Assembly: GCF_052113205.1 (NCBI RefSeq)
Contig: NZ_JBFRCU010000029.1
Span: 1-64,000, forward strand
Source of the DNA: Inquilinus sp052113205
Lineage (GTDB): Bacteria > Pseudomonadota > Alphaproteobacteria > DSM-16000 > Inquilinaceae
Reading direction: 5' to 3'
DNA: 64,000 nucleotides
In this document: one piece after another, positions 1 through 7,784 of the stretch
Position numbering within the stretch: position 1 is the stretch's first letter
Layout: each line of letters begins with the position of its first letter
Notes under the pieces: model-generated
What the model saw: the letters and a program-made list of their open reading frames with translations, nothing else
Databases searched by the model: none
What the model was told of the DNA's origin: nothing
Made by a program: the position numbers and the translations under genes

Positions 1-50
1 GAGGAATGGCGCCGCTGGGCCACCGGAGGAATGGCGCCGCTGGGCCACCG
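1..50. repeat. 25-bp perfect tandem duplication
   Basis: Bases 1-25 and 26-50 are identical, starting GAGGAATGGCGCC. Each copy can be read as EEWRRWAT, but in different frames, because 25 is not a multiple of three. Within the first gene the duplication therefore shifts the reading frame relative to an allele with a single copy. Confidence 0.9.
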
Positions 51-346
51 GCTGGCCCGGCACGCCGTGCCCGGCCCGGCCGTCCGGCAGCGAGGCGCAG
101 ATCCGGGCCGAGCGGACCCGGCGCCGGGACGCCGCCGTCGCCGTGGTCGAGCGGGCCTTCCCCGAGATCGACCCGGCCCGGATCCCAGGGATCAGGGCCG
201 GGCTGGCGGTCCGGCTGCAAGAGGCCGACGTGGTCGAATGGCTCGACACCGAGACCGCCTTCACCGTCGGCCGCCGTCTCTGCCGCTCTCTCGGCATCGA
301 CCCCTATCTCTGCTACGACCGCCCGGACATCGCCGACACCGGATGA
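2..346 (+). CDS. Partial gene, unrecognised protein, 3' end
   Basis: Only the C-terminal part is in the window. From the second copy of the 25-bp duplication the frame is open to the TGA at 344-346 and reads like real protein: EEWRRWATGW, a charged helix rich in Arg/Ala, then ERAFPEIDPARIP, EADVVEWLDTETAF and a final RSLGIDPYLCYDRP. I do not recognise the family. The tandem duplication means the reading frame upstream (outside the window) may not be continuous with this one, so the gene may be broken or the assembly may be wrong here. It is followed by a hairpin repeat and is convergent with the minus-strand unit that ends at 711. Confidence 0.5.
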   Translation, partial: RNGAAGPPEEWRRWATGWPGTPCPARPSGSEAQIRAERTRRRDAAVAVVERAFPEIDPARIPGIRAGLAVRLQEADVVEWLDTETAFTVGRRLCRSLGIDPYLCYDRPDIADTG

Positions 347-371
347 CCGGCCGATCGGTTGGGCCAGTGCC

Positions 372-502
372 ACCCCCCTCACCCGAAATCGCTGCGCGAT
401 TTCGACCTCTCCCCGGGGGAGAGGTATCGGAGCGCCGCACCTTTTTCCCTCTCCTCGGGGAGAGGGAGGGGCCCGTCGCGTTGGCGACGGGAGGGTGAGG
501 GG
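372..502. repeat. Degenerate, inside-out copy of the hairpin repeat (family A)
   Basis: CCCTCACCC and GGGTGAGGG form the outer ends, and two CCTCTCC...GGAGAGG hairpins lie inside. This is the same set of modules as the repeats at 17963-18097, 58996-59198 and 61431-61564, with inner and outer parts exchanged. It sits just after the stop codon of the partial first gene. It may also act as a transcription barrier between the convergent genes (inference). Confidence 0.6.
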
Positions 503-569
503 CCGGCCGCGCCGCTGCAGAGCCCTGCGCCGGCCACGACGCTCCGAGGAATTCTGCCGGCCCGGCCTC

Positions 570-712
570 AGAGACCGTTTGGAAATGCGCTGGCGTGAGT
601 CGGCTGGCGGTGGTGTCGAGAACCGGCGCGCAGCGGACGTTGGTCCGTGAGCACCGGAAGCGGAGAAACCGCCGTCAGACGGCCGCGCCAGTAGCATTAC
701 CAAGCGGTCTCT
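570..712. repeat. Long imperfect inverted repeat next to a stop codon
   Basis: The ends match as an inverted repeat: AGAGACCGTTTGG at 570-582 against the complement of CCAAGCGGTCTCT at 700-712, with imperfect similarity continuing about 25 bp inward. The right end overlaps the TAG stop of the gene ending at 711. No open reading frame lies inside. It looks like a small non-coding element or a large hairpin. The rest of 347-710 outside the two repeats shows nothing recognisable. Confidence 0.5.
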
Positions 713-1934
713 ACCCCGCCGTCAGCTCCGACCAGCGGCGGGCGAGGTAATTGTGCTCGTCCATCACCGTGTTCCACACGGCGATGCGGCTGGCGCGGCG
801 CCAATAGGAGCCGCCGGAGCGCACCGCGCCGGCCTTCACCGCGACGCGCCCGTCGGTGCCCTCCAGGTCCTTGGCCGCCGGCTTGCCCTCGTACCAGTAA
901 TCCCACTCGGCCGGGTCCAGGAACGGGCGCACCCGCTTGGGGATCGACATGTAGTAGCCCTGCCGGGCCATCACCGCGCCGGGCCAGCCGGACAGCCACC
1001 AGTTCAGATAGGCGTAGGCGACGTCCAGCGCCCGGCCGGACAGGGGGGCGGCGATGCACAAGCCGCCATGCCAGGCACGATAGCCCTCGCGCGGCGCCGC
1101 CTCGCGCACCGGCACGCCCAGGCCGGACAGGGCGACCGCGGCCGGGGCCCAGCTGCTCTGGATCGCCGCACGGTGGTCGACCATCAGCCGCTTGGCGTCG
1201 GCCATGGTCTGCCAGAAGCCGCAGAAATGGCCCTGCCGCTTGCGCGCGACCAGCAGGTCGATCAACCGGTCGATCTCAGCCAGCGTCATGTTGCCGATAT
1301 CGGCAAAGCTGGCCTCGCCGCGCGCCTGCGCCGCCAGCGCCGCGTCGAACACGCCGATCGCCGGCTCGTCGACCAGCGCGACCCGGCCGTGCCAGCGCTC
1401 GTCCAGCAGCCAGCCCCAGCTCTCGGTCTCATAGGGCTGACCGGGCGGCACCACCGTCGGGTCATAGGCGAAGGCGTCGACATTGTGCACCGCCGGCAGC
1501 ATGCTGATCTGGCGGGACGGCTGGGCCCCGAGCGACCGGTCGGGCTGGACGTACAGCTTCTTCACCGGCGCGTCGCCGCGGCCGATCATGGCGTCGGCGC
1601 TCAACCGCCCGGTCTTGGTCAGGTCGTTGACCTCGCCCCAGTGGGTGATGCGGGCGGTGTCGATCGGCTGAATCGCCTTCCAGAACCAGACGATGTCGAG
1701 GCTGTGGAAGCACTGGTCGTAGATGTCGAAGGCGCCCGGCTGGGTCGCCGCCTTCTGCTGCGCGCCCAGGAAATCCAGCGTCTCGTAGCCGATGGTGATG
1801 CCCAGATCGGCCTCGGCCCGTTCGCGGATGCCGTCGAGCAGCGTGATCTCGGTGCCGAGCACGCGCAGATGCGGCCGGCCCTCGGTGTGCACCGCCGGTT
1901 TGCTCAACACGATATCGGCTGCGTCCGCGGCCAT
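711..1934 (-). CDS. ABC transporter substrate-binding protein (PotD/PotF-like), no export signal
   Basis: A 407-residue protein with the fold signature of polyamine/amine binding proteins (family PF13416-like). It shares the C-terminal pattern WYEGKPA...RxGGSYxRRA with the binding protein at 5711-6946, so the two are paralogues of one system. The start ATG has a GGGGGA ribosome-binding site 6 bases upstream, and the frame is closed upstream by a stop before any signal peptide could be added. The N-terminus (MAADAADIVLSKPAV) has neither a hydrophobic core nor a Tat motif. It is the last gene of the importer unit, 75 bp after the CobW-type gene. Either it is a cytosolic binding protein or sensor, or the export signal has been lost. 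Confidence 0.8.
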   Translation of the reverse strand: MAADAADIVLSKPAVHTEGRPHLRVLGTEITLLDGIRERAEADLGITIGYETLDFLGAQQKAATQPGAFDIYDQCFHSLDIVWFWKAIQPIDTARITHWGEVNDLTKTGRLSADAMIGRGDAPVKKLYVQPDRSLGAQPSRQISMLPAVHNVDAFAYDPTVVPPGQPYETESWGWLLDERWHGRVALVDEPAIGVFDAALAAQARGEASFADIGNMTLAEIDRLIDLLVARKRQGHFCGFWQTMADAKRLMVDHRAAIQSSWAPAAVALSGLGVPVREAAPREGYRAWHGGLCIAAPLSGRALDVAYAYLNWWLSGWPGAVMARQGYYMSIPKRVRPFLDPAEWDYWYEGKPAAKDLEGTDGRVAVKAGAVRSGGSYWRRASRIAVWNTVMDEHNYLARRWSELTAG

Positions 1935-2009
1935 GGTCCGTCCCCCGGGCGAAGTCGTATTAGAAGCGGATTTGCCGGCGGCTGGCCAGTGCGGCGGAGG
2001 GTCCGCGGA

Positions 2010-3041
2010 TCATGCTGCGACAGGGGCGGTCTCGGCGAAGGCGGCCTGGAACGCGGCGAAGGACCGCTCGATCTCGGCCCGGGCGATGCCGCGGGTGATG
2101 AACACCAGCCGCGATCGCCGATCCGCGTCCGGCCAGGCATCGAGATGGCTCGGCGCGTGCACGATGTGCTGCGCGCCCTGGACCACGACCGGGGTGTCGG
2201 TGCCGGCGACGCGCAGCAGCCCCTTGACCCGCAGCACGTCGTCGCCGCGGCTGTGCAGCAGCAGGGTCAGCCACAGGCCGAACACGGTCCAGTCGACCCG
2301 GTCCTCGACCTCCAGCACGAAGGCGGCGATGTCCGGGCCGTGGCGGTTGACGTCATGGCCATGATGGTGCTCGGCGCCGGTCCGGCGCGCCAGGTCGAAC
2401 CAGCGGCGGATCTCGGCCGGCTTGGTGGCGGGGTCGAAGGCGTCGCCGCCGACCAGCGCCTCGGCCGGCGGCGGGGCGTTGGCGGAGCGCCACAGCGGCA
2501 CCGCCGGGTTGATCGCTTTCAGCCGCGCCTCCAGCGCCGCCACTGCCTCGGGCGCCGCCAGGTCGGTCTTGGTCACCAGGATGCGGTCGGCCACCGCCGC
2601 CTGCTTCGCCGCCTCGGGCTGGCGGTCCAGCTGCGCCAGGCCGTTCACCGCATCGACCGTGGCGATGACGTTGCCCAGGCGGAAATGATGGCGGATCACC
2701 GGCTCGCTCATCACCGTCGCCAGCACCGGGATCGGGTCGGCCAGGCCGGTGGTCTCGACGATCAGCCGGCCGAAGGCGGGGATGGTGCCGGCCTCGCGCC
2801 GATCGTACAGGCCGCGGATGGCGCGGCCCAGGTCGCCGCGGATGGTGCAGCAGATGCAGCCGCTCTGCATCAGCACCACATCCTCGTCCACCGCCTGCAG
2901 CAGGTGGTGGTCCAGCCCGACCTCGCCGAACTCGTTGATCAGCACGGCGCAGCCGGCGAAGCCCGGGTCGGCCAGGATGTGGCGCAGCAGCGTGGTCTTG
3001 CCGCTGCCCAGGAAGCCGGTCAGCACGTTAACCGGGATCAT
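2010..3041 (-). CDS. CobW/COG0523-family metal-chaperone GTPase
   Basis: A 343-residue G3E GTPase. Visible motifs are the Walker A GFLGSGKTT near residues 9-17, the metal-binding CxCC (GCICC, residues 61-65), VETTGLADP as the Walker B/switch region, TKTD as the NKxD equivalent, and a His-rich EHHHGHD segment near the middle. The C-terminal CobW domain follows. COG0523 proteins deliver zinc, cobalt or other metals to client enzymes. The start ATG overlaps the stop of the upstream CGVCG mini-protein (ATGA), so the two are translationally coupled. Possible clients in the same unit are the mini-protein and the CE4-type deacetylase, which needs a metal (inference). The specific metal cannot be read from the sequence. 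Confidence 0.9.
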   Translation of the reverse strand: MIPVNVLTGFLGSGKTTLLRHILADPGFAGCAVLINEFGEVGLDHHLLQAVDEDVVLMQSGCICCTIRGDLGRAIRGLYDRREAGTIPAFGRLIVETTGLADPIPVLATVMSEPVIRHHFRLGNVIATVDAVNGLAQLDRQPEAAKQAAVADRILVTKTDLAAPEAVAALEARLKAINPAVPLWRSANAPPPAEALVGGDAFDPATKPAEIRRWFDLARRTGAEHHHGHDVNRHGPDIAAFVLEVEDRVDWTVFGLWLTLLLHSRGDDVLRVKGLLRVAGTDTPVVVQGAQHIVHAPSHLDAWPDADRRSRLVFITRGIARAEIERSFAAFQAAFAETAPVAA

Positions 3042-3358
3042 CGCCCAACCCCGGCGATGCGGTCGAGCAGGGCGGGGTCGAGCGGGTCGATGGTCCGGCC
3101 CCGCATCCGTGCCGCCGCCGCCCACACCGCCGGCAGCGCGTCGACGATCTCGCGCTGGCCGGTCGGGCCGCTCAGCACGAAGGCGCTGCCCTGCCAGTCG
3201 TCCAGCCGCAGCCCGAACAGGGTCAGGATCCGGTTGGCGGCGGCGGCGCGGTGCAGCCGCTCGGCCCGGCGGGTGCGGCCGGCGCCGAACACCTCCGGCC
3301 GGGCGGATTCCGCCGTCCAGTGCTCCTCGCCGCCGAGCACGCCGCACACGCCGCACAT
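3038..3358 (-). CDS. Small CGVCG protein coupled to the CobW-type GTPase
   Basis: A 106-residue protein starting MCGVCGVLGGEEHW; the two N-terminal Cys (CxxC) followed by His/Glu look like a metal site. The rest is predicted helical with a WQGSAFVLSG segment and no known domain. An AGGAG ribosome-binding site lies 9 bases before the ATG. Its stop overlaps the CobW start by four bases, which argues that it is a real gene and a functional partner of the GTPase, perhaps a client or metal-handover adaptor (inference). It is unrelated to the frame-shifted readings of the same DNA. Confidence 0.75.
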   Translation of the reverse strand: MCGVCGVLGGEEHWTAESARPEVFGAGRTRRAERLHRAAAANRILTLFGLRLDDWQGSAFVLSGPTGQREIVDALPAVWAAAARMRGRTIDPLDPALLDRIAGVGR

Positions 3359-3401
3359 GGTGACTTGCTCCTTATGATCTATCGGAACCCAATCCCAAGA
3401 C

Positions 3402-3497
3402 TGTCATGCCCGTCCTCGGACTTGATCCGAGGATTGACCCGGGCATCCAGAGGATGTCGACGCTCTCTGGATTGCCGGGTCAAGCCCGGCAATGACA
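3402..3497. repeat. Intergenic inverted repeat, family B (TGTCAT...ATGACA)
   Basis: A palindromic element with ends TGTCATGCCCG and CGGCAATGACA and internal CATCCAGAG/CTCTGGATTGCCGGG modules. A second copy lies at 22481-22558. It sits in the 162-bp gap between the deacetylase gene and the CGVCG gene. It has no coding potential of its own. Confidence 0.8.
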
Positions 3498-3520
3498 ATA
3501 GAAGAGAAATATCTTCAGAA

Positions 3521-4402
3521 TTACTTCTTCCTCGGCGACCTTTTGGCGAAGTCGTCGGCCATCTCGTCCATGGTGACGAAGCGCACGCCGGGGTGGCGGA
3601 TCATGTGGTTGTACAGCCGCTCCAGCATCAGCAGCACCTGCGGCCGCCCGGCGACGTCCGGGTGGATGGTGATCGGGAACACGGCATAGTCGCATTCACG
3701 GTAGACCCAGTCGAACTGGTCGCGCCACATCTCCTCGATGTGCCGCGGATTGACGAAGCCGTGGCTGTTCGGCGACTTCTTGATGAACATCATCGGCGGC
3801 AGGTCGTCGAGATACCAGCTGGCCGGGATCTCGATCAGGTCGGTCTCGACGCCGCGCTTCAGCGGCACCATCCATTCGCTCGGCTTCTTGGCGAAGTCGA
3901 TCTTGGTCCAGCTGTCGCCGACCCGCACATAGTAGGGCTCGAAGTCCTTGTGCATCAGCGAGTGGTCGTACTTGATGCCCTTCTTCAGCAGCAGCTCGTT
4001 GCTGACCTGGCTGAACTCCCACCATGGGGCGACATAGCCGGTCGGCCGGCGGCCGGACAGCTGGGTCACCAGCTCGATGCACTTGTCGAGGACCTCCTCC
4101 TCCTGCGCCGGGGTCATGGCGATCGGGTTCTCGTGGCTGTAGCCGTGGATGCCGATCTCGTGCCCGGCCTCGGCCACCGCCTGCATCTGCTCCGGGAAGG
4201 TCTCGATCGAATGGCCGGGGATGAACCAGGTGGTCTTGATGCCCAGCCGGTCGAACAGCTTGAGCAGGCGCGGGCTGCCGACCTCGCCGGAGAACAGGCC
4301 GCGCGAGATATCGTCCGGCGAATCCTCGCCGCCATAGGAGCCGAGCCACCCGGCCACCGCGTCGACATCGACGCCGAAGCCGCACAGGATCTCTTTCGCC
4401 AT
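3521..4402 (-). CDS. CE4 polysaccharide-deacetylase-fold amide hydrolase (HpPgdA-like)
   Basis: A 293-residue NodB-homology protein. The metal triad is visible: the Asp pair in FGVDVDAVAGW (D12/D14) and His86/His90 in HGYSH. The N-terminal VDVDAVAGWLGSYGG...SPDDISRG pattern and the lack of a signal peptide place it in the cytosolic HpPgdA/PuuE-like branch, whose members include amidohydrolases acting on cyclic imides or ureides as well as peptidoglycan deacetylases. In an importer unit with two SDRs it more likely opens an imported amide-type compound than modifies cell wall (inference). Gap to the upstream ATPase gene is 31 bp. Confidence 0.8.
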   Translation of the reverse strand: MAKEILCGFGVDVDAVAGWLGSYGGEDSPDDISRGLFSGEVGSPRLLKLFDRLGIKTTWFIPGHSIETFPEQMQAVAEAGHEIGIHGYSHENPIAMTPAQEEEVLDKCIELVTQLSGRRPTGYVAPWWEFSQVSNELLLKKGIKYDHSLMHKDFEPYYVRVGDSWTKIDFAKKPSEWMVPLKRGVETDLIEIPASWYLDDLPPMMFIKKSPNSHGFVNPRHIEEMWRDQFDWVYRECDYAVFPITIHPDVAGRPQVLLMLERLYNHMIRHPGVRFVTMDEMADDFAKRSPRKK

Positions 4403-4433
4403 TAGGAATTCCTCCTCTTGCTGGGCTGCGCCG

Positions 4434-5531
4434 TCACGCGGCCGCCCGGATCACCGTCGCCTCGCCGGGCTGCCAGCCGAGCACGACCTCCTCGCCCGAC
4501 CAGCCGGCGGCGTATTTGTCGACATGACTCTCGACCCCGATCTCGCGCCCGTCCGACAGGCCGATGGTCAGGTGCAGCGCATGGCCGGTGACGGCCTGGC
4601 CGATCAGCCGGCCGGGCAGGGTGTCGCCGCGCCCGGCCAGCGCCGCGCCCTGGGCGGCGCCGACCACGTCGATCGCCTCGGACGGCACCACCACCGCGGC
4701 GGCGTCGCCGACCTTCAGCGTCGGGTCGTTCAGCGTGCCGTGCAGCGGGCCGAAGCCGGTGACGACCCGGGCCACGGCGCCGTCCCGCGCCTCCAGCCGG
4801 CCCGGCAGCACGGTATTGCGGCCGATGAAGCGGGCCACGAACTCGGTCTGCGGCCGGCGGTAGATCTCCTCGGGCGGGCTGATCTGCTCCACCCGGCCGC
4901 GATTCATCACCACGATCCGGTCCGACAGCGCCAGCGCCTCGGACTGGGCATGGGTGACGAAGACGAAGGTGATGCCGATATTCCGCTGCAGCAGCTTCAG
5001 CTCGGCCTGGATCGACTTGCGCAGATTGGCGTCGAGCGCGCCCAGCGGCTCGTCCAGCAGCAGGATGTCGGGCTCGACCACCAGGCCGCGGGCCAGGGCG
5101 GTGCGCTGGCGCTGGCCGCCGGACAGGCCGGCGCTGCGGCGGTCGGCGATGTCGGTCAGGTCCAAGACCTGCATCATCCGGTCGGCCTTGGCCCTTCGCT
5201 CCGCCGCCGGCAGGCCCTTCACCCTCAGGCCGTATTCGATGTTCTGGCGCACGGTCATGTGCGGGAACAGGGCGAAGTTCTGGAAGATGGTCGAGGTCGG
5301 GCGGCGCTCGGGCGGCAGGTCGTTGATCCGCCGCCCGCGCACCAGGACGTCGCCGGCGCTGATGTCCTCGAAGCCGGCGATCATCCGCAGCGTCGTGGTC
5401 TTGCCGCAGCCCGAGGGGCCGACGAAGGAGATGAACTCCCCCTTCGCCGCGCGCAGGTCGAAATCGATCACCGCCGGCGTGCCGTCCGGATAGGTCTTGC
5501 CAACGCCGGCGAGCTCGAGATCGTAGGTCAC
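4434..5531 (-). CDS. ABC transporter ATPase (PotA-like), first of two
   Basis: A 365-residue nucleotide-binding subunit: Walker A GPSGCGKTT near residue 39, signature LSGGQRQR, Walker B DILLLDEPLGALD, and a C-terminal TOBE-like regulatory domain from about residue 240. This is the standard polyamine/spermidine-type subunit of about 360 residues. It has its own adjacent binding protein (5711-6946), but the unit contains a second ATPase of the same family at 10285-11367 and only one permease pair, so either ATPases exchange or they form a heterodimer. Confidence 0.9.
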   Translation of the reverse strand: MTYDLELAGVGKTYPDGTPAVIDFDLRAAKGEFISFVGPSGCGKTTTLRMIAGFEDISAGDVLVRGRRINDLPPERRPTSTIFQNFALFPHMTVRQNIEYGLRVKGLPAAERRAKADRMMQVLDLTDIADRRSAGLSGGQRQRTALARGLVVEPDILLLDEPLGALDANLRKSIQAELKLLQRNIGITFVFVTHAQSEALALSDRIVVMNRGRVEQISPPEEIYRRPQTEFVARFIGRNTVLPGRLEARDGAVARVVTGFGPLHGTLNDPTLKVGDAAAVVVPSEAIDVVGAAQGAALAGRGDTLPGRLIGQAVTGHALHLTIGLSDGREIGVESHVDKYAAGWSGEEVVLGWQPGEATVIRAAA

Positions 5532-5585
5532 TGTGCGTCCCCTCGGTCTGCCGTCCGTCTCATGCCGTCGAGCCTATGAAATGAT

Positions 5586-5658
5586 CGTCATCCCCGCGAA
5601 AGCGGGGATCTCGTTGCGCTAGGGCCGGATAGAGATTCCCGCTTTCGCGGGAATGACG
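5586..5658. repeat. Intergenic inverted repeat, family D (CGTCAT...ATGACG)
   Basis: Two hairpins, CCCCGCGAAAGCGGGG and CCCGCTTTCGCGGG, are enclosed by CGTCAT and ATGACG ends. It lies in the 179-bp gap between a binding-protein gene and an ATPase gene of the same unit. It could stabilise or attenuate the polycistronic mRNA (inference). Confidence 0.8.
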
Positions 5659-5710
5659 ATGTGAAAAGAGAGGATTGTGATGGAACCGTCTCATCATCGG
5701 CTCTTCGGCC

Positions 5711-6946
5711 TCAGGCGTTCAGGAACTCGTCCCATTTCTGGGTCACGTGGTCGTACTGGTCCGGCCACTGGTGCCAGTAGGCGACTTGGGCGGCGCGGGT
5801 GGCCAGCGATCCGCCGTCGCGCAGGTCGCCCTCCTTGATGCCGCGGTCGGGCGCGCCGACCCAGGGCTTGCCCTCGTACCAGAAGCCGTATTTCTCCGGC
5901 GCCATCACCGACTGGATGTTGGTGGTGGGGGAGTAGTAGCCCTGCTCCGACACCGTGATCGCCGGCGGGCCGGACAGCCAGTAATCGGCATAGGCCGACA
6001 CCGCCGCCTGGTTCGGCGAGCTGGCGATCAGCGACACGCCGATGGCCCAGGCGCGATAGCCCTCCTTCGGCACGGCGTATTTGCAGGGCTTGCCCTGCGC
6101 CTTCACCGCCATCACCGCCGGCTGCCAGGCGTCGCACACCACCATCTCGCCCGAGGCCATCAGGTTCACCAGCTCGCCGAAATCGCCCCACAGGGCGCGG
6201 AACTGGCCCTCCTTCTTCTTCGACACCAGGAACTTCATCGCCTCGTCGATCTCGGCCTCGCTCGGGTTGCCGGGGTTGGCGACCTGCGACAGGCCCAGCG
6301 AGTTCATCGCCATGATGGCCTGGCCCAGCGCGATCAGCGGGTCGGTGTTCAGGCCGGACCGGCCCTTGAACTTCGGGTCGAAGATCGCGGTCCAGGTGTT
6401 GGCCTCCTCGTCGGACAGCACCGACGGGTTGAAGCCGATCGAATCGTAATTGTAGACCGCCGGCACCATCCACAGCTCGGTCTGCGCCTCGTCCTTCCAG
6501 ATCTGGCCGACGATCTGGGCGCCGCGCGGCCATTTCGGGTCCGGCTTGGTGAAGGTGTCGCGGATGTTGGCCCAGTTCTTCAGGCCCGAGGCCGGGATGG
6601 CGGTGACGTTGTCGGTCTGCACCACCGAGGGCAGCCGCTCGCCGATCACCTCCCAGCAATCATAGTCGGTGGCGCCGGACAGGATCTTGGTCTGGGCGTC
6701 GGGGAAGGTCGCCGCCGTGCCCTGGGTGCTGCCGACGCCGGAGGCGGTCTTGAAATCGGCCAGGATGCGGTCCTGCACCGTGACCGACAGGCCGATGGTG
6801 CGCAGCTGCTCCTTGGCCAGGGCGCCGGCCTGGGCATAGGCGCGGCTAGAGTTGAGGAAGGGCGTGCCGCCGCCCATCGCCAGGGCGGTGGCGCCGATCG
6901 TGCCCTGCAGGATCTGCCTGCGGCTCAGATGCGGAAACTGTGCCAT
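5711..6946 (-). CDS. Tat-exported ABC substrate-binding protein (PotD-like)
   Basis: A 411-residue periplasmic binding protein. The N-terminus has a twin-arginine signal (LSRRQILQG, then a hydrophobic stretch, cleavage likely after AYAQA near residue 40). The mature part matches the extracellular solute-binding family 1/PotD group and is paralogous to the signal-less protein at 711-1934 (both carry WYEGKPW/A and a GxLxxGG...YW motif near the C-terminus). A GGGAG ribosome-binding site precedes the ATG. It should serve the permease pair at 8528-10288. Confidence 0.88.
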   Translation of the reverse strand: MAQFPHLSRRQILQGTIGATALAMGGGTPFLNSSRAYAQAGALAKEQLRTIGLSVTVQDRILADFKTASGVGSTQGTAATFPDAQTKILSGATDYDCWEVIGERLPSVVQTDNVTAIPASGLKNWANIRDTFTKPDPKWPRGAQIVGQIWKDEAQTELWMVPAVYNYDSIGFNPSVLSDEEANTWTAIFDPKFKGRSGLNTDPLIALGQAIMAMNSLGLSQVANPGNPSEAEIDEAMKFLVSKKKEGQFRALWGDFGELVNLMASGEMVVCDAWQPAVMAVKAQGKPCKYAVPKEGYRAWAIGVSLIASSPNQAAVSAYADYWLSGPPAITVSEQGYYSPTTNIQSVMAPEKYGFWYEGKPWVGAPDRGIKEGDLRDGGSLATRAAQVAYWHQWPDQYDHVTQKWDEFLNA

Positions 6947-7017
6947 GTGTGCTCTCCCGTTATCGTGAAAACCACCCGAAACCGGCCCTTCTCAACGGGG
7001 CCGCCAACACGTCGTGC

Positions 7018-7776
7018 TCAGTACCGTCCGACCAAGAGGCCGCCATCGACGACGATGGTCTGGCCGGTGATGTAGCGGGCCGCCGGCGAGGCCAGGAACA
7101 GCGCCACATCGGCGATGTCGTCCGGCTCGCCGACCCGGCCCATGGGGATGAACGCCGCCGCCTTCTCCAGCCCTTCGGGGCCCAGCGAATGCTCGCGCGA
7201 CAGGGCCTGGGCGGTGCGGATGTAGCCGGGGGCGATGCCGTTGACGCGGATGCCGCTGCGCGCCAGCTCCACCGCCAGGCCGCGCACCAGCCCGACCACG
7301 CCGGATTTGGCGGCGGAATAGTGGACGTGCTCGTCCCAGCCATAGGCGACGCCCATGATCGAGGACAGGGCGACGATGGCGCCCTGGCCGCGGGTGCGCA
7401 TGCCGGGCAAAGCGGCGCGGACCACGCGGAAGATGCCCTTCAGGTCGACGTCGAAGGTGTGGTCCCACTTGGCGTCGGTCATCTGCGACAGCGGCACGCG
7501 GTGGGCGATGCCGGCATTGGCGACCAGCGCATCCAGCGCGCCGTGCCGGGCCTCGACATCGGCGACCACGGCGTTGACCCGCTCGGTGTCGGTGACGTCG
7601 AGATGCTGGAACTCGCCGCTGCCGCCGGCATCGCCGATCGCCTTGGCGGTGGCGCGGCCCTCGGCCTCCAGCACGTCGGTCACGACCACATGGTGGCCGG
7701 CGCCGGCGAAGGCCAGGGCCGTGGCCCGGCCGATGCCGATGCCGCCGCCCGTGATCAGGGCAACCTTGCGGGTCAT
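7018..7776 (-). CDS. SDR-family oxidoreductase
   Basis: About 252 residues, classical short-chain dehydrogenase: TGGGIGIG nucleotide motif at the N-terminus, NAG motif (VANAGIA), catalytic Ser in ALSSIMG, and YSAAK for the Tyr-Lys pair. It probably oxidises or reduces an intermediate derived from the imported compound. An AGGAGG site is followed by two consecutive ATGs (7779 and 7776); the second has the better spacing. Stop-to-start distance from the upstream SDR gene is under 10 bp, so both are cotranscribed. The two SDRs share only family-level similarity. Confidence 0.88.
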   Translation of the reverse strand: MTRKVALITGGGIGIGRATALAFAGAGHHVVVTDVLEAEGRATAKAIGDAGGSGEFQHLDVTDTERVNAVVADVEARHGALDALVANAGIAHRVPLSQMTDAKWDHTFDVDLKGIFRVVRAALPGMRTRGQGAIVALSSIMGVAYGWDEHVHYSAAKSGVVGLVRGLAVELARSGIRVNGIAPGYIRTAQALSREHSLGPEGLEKAAAFIPMGRVGEPDDIADVALFLASPAARYITGQTIVVDGGLLVGRY

Positions 7777-7784
7777 CATTCCTC

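Noticed and set aside
753..3377. Long plus-strand open frame of 874 codons
   Set aside because: It runs antisense through the binding-protein, CobW and mini-protein genes, has low-complexity Arg/Ala/Gly composition and no family resemblance. Long antisense frames are expected at this GC content.
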